Part shown: positions 8,901 to 14,487 of the stretch, in pieces
Position numbering within the stretch: the stretch's first letter is position 1
Layout of the letters: the number at the start of each line of letters is the position of its first letter
DNA from: Conidiobolus incongruus B7586
Lineage: Eukaryota > Entomophthoromycota > Entomophthoromycetes > Entomophthorales > Conidiobolaceae
Direction of reading: 5' to 3'
Assembly: GCA_000697335.1 (NCBI GenBank)
Contig: JNEM01006333.1
Coordinates: 1-14,487, forward strand
Length of the DNA: 14,487 nucleotides
The notes under the pieces: generated by a model
Seen by the model: the letters and a program-made list of their open reading frames with translations, nothing else
Told to the model about the DNA's origin: nothing
The model's database searches: none
Translations under genes and position numbers: made by a program

Positions 8901-11176
8901 GTAAGACCATATGGGATACTATTTCATATTATACATTTTTTCAAATGGGACACTTTAAATTTTTTCTAATAAAATAATTATTAAGTAATAATTATATTAG
9001 CTATGCGATTATGAAAAATGTCTCATTCAGGTAAAATCTTATATTTATTTAAAATATATATTGAAATATCCATAACTACAGTTGCATTATTATTATATAA
9101 AAGTTTCATCTATTGGCTAATTCATTTAGATTATACCTTTAATGTTGTATCTATTAAACTTCACCATCAGATCTCATTAATAATTAGATATGAATTTCAA
9201 TATAAATACCAACCTTAAATCACTTTATTTCAATGGCAAAAGTAATTAGAGTTTAATATCTTAGATTTTTAAACCATTATCAATTGGCCTAAACTTATAA
9301 AATTCCAAGAAATAATTCAGATAAAAAATTTTATTCCCTTTGCCCCTTTTTGAACTTAAAATTTTATACCCTCCCATTTGAACAATTGAATAGAATATAC
9401 CTGAATTTTATTGGATAATAAAAAAATTTTTTTAATATGAAAATTATAATTAATTAAAAGGGTTTTATAATTTAATTTTTTTTCGATCAATTGATTCAAA
9501 TTAATTTTATATGAAATTATATGAGACAAATACTAAATTGAATTAATATTAAAATTAAACAAAATTTCTCAAATCAAACTATATTGAAAGAGTGAAGTTT
9601 ATTGACTTAATACTATCTCAAATATAGTTATTGAATATACAGTACTTATAAGTAAAACATATATTATAGAGCCCCAAAATTAATATTGCTGACCACAATG
9701 CAGTACAAGTGGTCAAAGAAGAGAATATATTTTTTCATTGGATTCATAACTTGTTTGGTAAAAGAGATAATTGACAAAAGGATTTTAATTGGCAATAGAA
9801 TAATCAAGAAATCTAATAGTTTATCGATTTAGTATTTGATCATAATTTTCGATTTAGTTTTGCTAGAATTTTAATTTGAATCAGTTGATTTAATTTAGAA
9901 TTGCTGTTATTTATTGGTTTATTATTCAGTTATTATTTTAGTTAATTTGAATTATTACCTAATTTTTTGATTGAATCAATTTTTGAAATTGTTTTCAGAC
10001 ATTTTATGAATCTGTATCAGTGTATTTTAATATTTTCTCTAAGTATTACAATGAGATTTCAAATAAACCTTTAGTTATTATTGAATCAAATCCCAAGCTC
10101 AATTGAAAATTTATTTTTTATTTTTTTTTCAATATCAAGTTTGTTTATTTTTAATATAATATAATTTAATAATATTAATAAAATTAATAATTTAACTATT
10201 ATAGTTTGTTGATAATAATAAGACCAAATATTATTGGATTATAAACAATTTGCTTTATTCACTCTATTCTTTGCAATATCTAAGCGACATTTTAACTTTC
10301 GTTTATTTAAGTTTTATTATATAAATATAGTTCTAGTATTTCCAATTAAATTCAAAATAAACAATTTTCGAATAGATTCATATTAAATAATCAATTCATT
10401 ACACTCCCTTCAGATAAATTATATAAAAAAATTTTTCTATTATTCAAGAATAGAACTAATGATTCTTAATTATTCATAAATATTAAATATTCAAAGTTAG
10501 TCACTCTACTTTAATTATATAGTAGTAAAAAAATTATGAACAGTAGATAAAAGTTATTTTGGTCATAAATATTATAAAATCGCCTAACTTTATTCTAGTG
10601 TAGTATAGTGAATTAATCCAAGCATTCTATCGATATTTGGACATAAATAAATTTAATAAGACCAAATATGTATATATGTCAAAAATTACAAAATTTCTTA
10701 TATTATAAAGGATATTAGTTTATATATATATTTCAAAAATTAATATAAATTATTATATTAAAAAAATAAAAGTCAATTAATATGTTTTATATAATTAACC
10801 TAATTTAATTAATTTTTAATTGAAAATAATATAAAAACAATTATTTATGAAAATAATAAATAAAAATATTATAATATTTGAAAAGTATTTTTATAAAAGA
10901 TTATATTCAATATATTGATATTTAAAATATATATTTAGAAATAATATTAATTTTAATCAGACTTTCAAAATATTATAAATTTTTTATTAAAAATCCATAC
11001 TATATATAAAATAAAATTTAAATTAATAATTTATTTAATTAATAAATATTATTATATTTTGATAATAAAATATTATTCATATAATTACAAATTATTTGTT
11101 ATTTTTATAATTTAGTATATATTATCAAAAAATTTAATATTTTATTAAAATTATTTTTTATCTAATTATAAGATTA
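8901..11176. other. AT-rich gene desert, right part
   Basis: No gene is supportable. One 66-codon open frame at 9018-9218 has an A/T-driven composition rich in Ile, Leu, Tyr, Ser and Lys and is probably chance. A patch at about 9660-9800 is richer and contains a 7-base-stem inverted repeat. From about 10640 to the start of the fossil the sequence becomes almost pure A/T. The word AATAAGACCAAATAT occurs at about 10218 and again at about 10657, a possible trace of a decayed repeat. Confidence 0.5.
9690..9715. repeat. GC-rich short inverted repeat
   Basis: TGACCAC at 9690-9696 is matched by GTGGTCA at 9709-9715 around a 12-base loop. Four of the seven pairs are G:C, unlike the surrounding DNA. 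It could be a relic of a transposon end or a protein-binding palindrome. It is too small to assign. Confidence 0.3.
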
Positions 11177-11598
11177 TATTAAAAGACTAGTTCTCTAAAT
11201 TTTTATATATATTTTCCTATAATTTAATTAACTATAAATTATATGATTAATTTATACTTTTATAACTAAATTAATTATATAAATAATATTAAATTATCTA
11301 ATAAATTAGGTTCTTCTTTTTTTCTGTCAATTCTTACTATTTTTTATCTTTTTCACTATTTCTATGATTGAGACTATATCTTAGTAGTATTATAGTATAT
11401 TAGCACTACCTAATATAAATCTTAATATATCAGTGACTCATCCCAGTTTGAAGCTTAATTAAATGTTATTTACATTTATACACTATAGCTATATTATAAT
11501 ATTATATTTTATGTTATATTATTTTTATATTATTTTTATATTAAATTTTCCTCTATATTATATTAGTATTTACCACTATATTTATATAGTAATAGTAA
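11177..11598 (+). repeat. First (5') LTR of the Ty3-type fossil
   Basis: Its start aligns with the second LTR, whose better preserved beginning is TGTTAAGAGACTAG, a typical TG-type LTR start followed by a near-palindrome AGAGA..TCTCT. Similarity continues through the block containing GCACTACCTAATATAAATC and at least to 11598, where the other copy reaches the window edge. The true end may lie further right. This copy is more AT-rich than the second LTR. Confidence 0.75.
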
Positions 11599-13545
11599 TA
11601 AAATTATTAAAAACTATTTGAAATTAATAATTACCTATATTAAATTTATTTATTATTATTTTAAATCCTATTTATAACTTATTTTATTTTAATTTAATAT
11701 TATACATTATAATATCTCTAAAAAAAGAAATACCCTTATATTATTTTAATAATAATAATAGCTTAATTACTAAGTGAATCTAAGACTTTAGTCTTTAAAA
11801 GCTTATTACCCTCTAAAAAACTAATATTAAATAACTTTTGGTTAAGAAAAACATAGCTTCAAAAGTTTAAATCTAACAAACCAGTTATTTCATTACAGTT
11901 AATATATTAAACTACCTTTTTAATATTTTTAAAAACAAATTAACCATTTATAATAGATTTAAAAACTTTTATAAGCTTGAAAACTATCTTAAAAATATAA
12001 AAAATGCCTTAATTTAATTCCTGATGAAGATTTAAAAAATATCCTTAAATTAGTTATTTTTTTAGAAAAACTTATTTATACTCAGTATTTAACTTATTAC
12101 AAGCTTAATCCTAAAGAGTTTTTAGGGGGATAACTTATTATAAGTATATAAACCTTTAAATAATTGGAAAAAGTTATAAAAAAAAGGTATTATTTAAAAG
12201 ATTAAGTTTAATTAACAAGAGAAAAGCTTTCTTAACTTAAATAAAAAACTTTTATAAAATAATTGATTGAGAAATTCAATAAGATATATTTAAATATATT
12301 AAATATCACTAAAGAAGAATAAATCCACAACCTATTATAATATCTTAACTTTTAAATAAAACTTTAATTAATTAGCAAGGAATATATTGATAATATGTTT
12401 TTCTCTAATATTTATAATATAACAATTATAATTGATAATATCTTTTACTCTATAACTAAATTTTTTATCTTAAGGATTACTCTTTTAAAATTTATTTTAA
12501 CCCACTTAAATCTTAAATGATAAAAGTTTTTGCTTTAAAGCTTTATAAAAAAATTATTAATAAAAAAGTTAAAGCTTATTTAAAAATAAATAAAGGTTGT
12601 TATTATAGCTAAAGGATATAAATTAATTATAAAATTGATAAGTATCTTCTCAAAAGGTAATATCTATTTAATTTTCAATAATCTTAATTTACCAACTATA
12701 AATTAAACTTGAATAATATTAATATCACCTTAAAATTACCTCTTTCATAATTAATTAACAGATTTTAATTTAATCCACAAAAATTTTAATAAACTAATGA
12801 TTCTACAAATTAAATTATTTATACTAAAAAGATTTAATTAATTAAACTACTAGAAACTAAAAATATTTTAGTAACTAATTTACCTTGTAATTTTTTACCT
12901 TTAACTATCACCTTGTTATTTTTTTTAACTAGATATTTTATAGATATACTTGTTAATATATTAATTAACTTTAGTTGTTTTAGTTATATTATCTCTTCTT
13001 TTATTGTTATAGAATTATCTTTAGTTATTTAAAAAAACAGCTTAATAATTAAATATGCTAATAATTTAATAAAATAAACATTTAATATTATATCTAAATA
13101 TTTATTATTATTTTTTAATTACTCTTAATATATTCAATTCATAATTAGTAATATAAGTTATAATTTTATACTAGGTTAAAATTAGTTTAAATATTATAGT
13201 TTTTTATCTATAAATATTATTATAAAAGGTTACAAATCTATTTTTTTTATATTTTAAAAGAAATTAATAGAATTAATCTTAAAAAATTTATATTACCTTA
13301 TTATAAAACTATCAAATATTTTATTTAATACTAAATTTATAATTATCTCAAATAATGTTATTATTGTAAGTAAAAACAAATATAAAAAACTAATTAAAAA
13401 CCTTAATAATTTATAAAGATATATATTTGTTTATTATTTATCTATTAATACTTTATTTGTTAATTTCAATAAAGTTATAACTAATAACTATTTCTTATAT
13501 AATAAAGTAAGTTAATTTATTAATGTTTTTAAACTTCTAAGTAAA
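11599..13545 (+). mobile_element. Internal region of the fossil: gag and protease remnants
   Basis: This follows the first LTR and is extremely AT-rich. By position and order the left part should be gag-derived, but I see no firm gag motif; a Cys-rich word near 12598 is only a weak zinc-knuckle candidate. An Asp-Ser pair near 12799 is a weak candidate for the aspartic protease active site. An ILG word at 13168-13176 fits the ILGxxWL segment that ends the protease region of many Ty3 elements. An exact short inverted repeat AAGACT-TT-AGTCTT lies at 11782-11795. The region is broken and no protein is proposed. Confidence 0.5.
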
Positions 13546-13860
13546 TTACCTTTAAAACATAATATTAAATATAAAATTTAACTTCTCTTAAGTATACAAC
13601 TATATTTAAAGTTTTTTTATCATTTATCTCTAAAATAATATCAAACTTTAAAAGAAGAAATCTAAAAATTATTTGAAAATGAATATATTAAACCTTCTTC
13701 CTTACTATAAAAATCTCTTATTTTCTTTGTGTAAAAGGATAATGATAGTTAAAAATAATATATATATAATTGTGTTTTAAAGTCTAAAACTGTTAAGGAT
13801 AAAACTTTATTATTAAACCTATATGATATTAAAGATAAAATATTTAAATCTATTATATTC
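13546..13860 (+). mobile_element. Reverse transcriptase remnant, Ty3 type
   Basis: Several short words in one reading direction match the start of Ty3-type reverse transcriptase in the right order and at about the right spacing. They are LP followed by H and a Lys-Ile pair (compare LPxHxxxDxxI), an LSL word, LKEEI, EYIKPSS, FFV and TVKDK (compare TVKDRYPLP). This order separates Ty3 from Ty1/copia elements. It is a fossil and is broken; the second LTR follows directly. Confidence 0.7.
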
Positions 13861-14487
13861 TGTTAAGAGACTAGTTCTCTAAATTCTTATATATATTTTT
13901 ATATAATTTAATTAACTATAAATTATATGATTAATTTATACTTTTATAACTAAATTAATTGTATAAATAGCATTGAATTATCTAATAAACTAGGTTCCTC
14001 TTTTTTCCTCTCAATTCTTACTATTTTTACTTTTACACTATTTCTAAGATTGAGACTATATTCTGTTGATATTGTAGGATATTGGCACTACCTAATATAA
14101 ATCTTATATATATTTTTATATAATTTAATTAACTATAAATTATATGATTAATTTATACTTTTATAACTAAATTAATTGTATAAATAGCATTGAATTATCT
14201 AATAAACTAGGTTCCTCTTTTTTCCTCTCAATTCTTACTATTTTTACTTTTACACTATTTCTAAGATTGAGACTATATTCTGTTGATATTGTAGGATATT
14301 GGCACTACCTAATATAAATCTTAATATATCAGTGACTCACCCTAGTTCAAAGCTTAATTAAACTTTGTTTACACTTGCACACTACAGCCATGTTATATTA
14401 CCATGTTCTGTGCCACACTACTTTTATATTAAGTCTTCCTCTACACTATATTAGTTTAACTACCACTACACTTATATGGTAGCAGCA
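13861..14487 (+). repeat. Second (3') LTR of the fossil, running off the window
   Basis: It begins TGTTAAGAGACTAG and matches the first LTR to the window edge, apart from an extra internal repeat unit. It keeps more C and G than the first LTR, most visibly from about 14330 to 14487, where many CpA and TpG positions face TpA in the other copy. Its end, the target-site duplication and the right flank lie outside the window. Confidence 0.75.
13885..14323 (+). repeat. Exact 217-base tandem duplication inside the second LTR
   Basis: The block 13885-14106 is repeated at 14102-14323 with an offset of 217 bases, and I found no mismatch when reading the two side by side. The junction shares the five bases TCTTA. 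The first LTR has only one copy, so the duplication arose after insertion and, given the identity, after most of the base decay. Alternatively it is an assembly artefact, which a repeat of this length can easily produce. Confidence 0.85.

Larger units (their letters stand above)
11177..14487 (+). mobile_element. Fossil Ty3-type LTR retrotransposon, broken, continues past the window
   Basis: Two related LTR copies in the same orientation start at 11177 and 13861 and enclose about 2.2 kb of AT-saturated internal sequence. Short reading-frame traces in the internal part match a Ty3-type polyprotein in the expected order: a protease-region ILG word near 13168, then the beginning of reverse transcriptase from about 13546. 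The element is broken in many places and cannot encode a working polyprotein. The two LTRs differ mainly by C-to-T and G-to-A type changes, as after RIP. That makes the difference a poor clock, but the insertion is clearly not recent. Confidence 0.8.

Noticed and set aside
9018-9218. 66-codon open frame on the + strand
   Set aside because: Its residues simply follow A/T-rich codons (Ile, Tyr, Leu, Ser, Lys), no family is recognisable and the surrounding composition is plain desert.
1-14487. CRISPR array, bacterial operon or phage content
   Set aside because: No regularly spaced repeats, ribosome-binding sites or clustered frames are present; the gene structure and the fossil are eukaryotic.

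Overview
The window looks like a piece of a fungal nuclear genome, probably an ascomycete, though no marker fixes the taxon. The grounds are one short, apparently intronless homeobox gene with a fungal-style pyrimidine-rich leader, very AT-rich gene-poor flanks, and a decayed Ty3-type LTR retrotransposon whose base changes look like repeat-induced point mutation (RIP). Hand counts on sample lines give roughly 15-20% G+C in the flanks and about 40% in the gene.

Layout. Positions 1 to about 4060 are an AT-rich desert with no supported gene. From about 4060 to 5950 lies a compositional island. It holds an upstream region with C-runs, a TATA-like box, a 293-base stretch without ATG, and a pyrimidine-rich leader. 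These are followed by a 207-codon homeodomain gene (4897-5520, + strand) and a G+C-richer 3' shoulder. The island ends at a perfect 20-base palindrome. Positions 5971-11176 are a second desert with an ATT microsatellite, a few less AT-rich patches and one GC-rich inverted repeat. Positions 11177-14487 are a broken Ty3-type fossil. Its first LTR starts at 11177. The internal part keeps traces of protease and of the beginning of reverse transcriptase. Its second LTR starts at 13861, runs off the window and contains an exact 217-base tandem duplication.

The only gene likely to work is the homeodomain transcription factor. Its homeodomain resembles the fungal Yox1-like class, with recognition helix VQIWFQN, the -RQ ending, and Gln at both homeodomain positions 17 and 52. 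It sits alone in about 14 kb of sequence that otherwise looks like heterochromatin.

The most unexpected signal is compositional. In the fossil, surviving C bases almost never precede A, as RIP at CpA predicts. In the deserts the surviving C bases mostly do precede A. The two AT-rich domains therefore seem to have been shaped by different mutation contexts. I see no multi-gene system, CRISPR array, rRNA or tRNA here.
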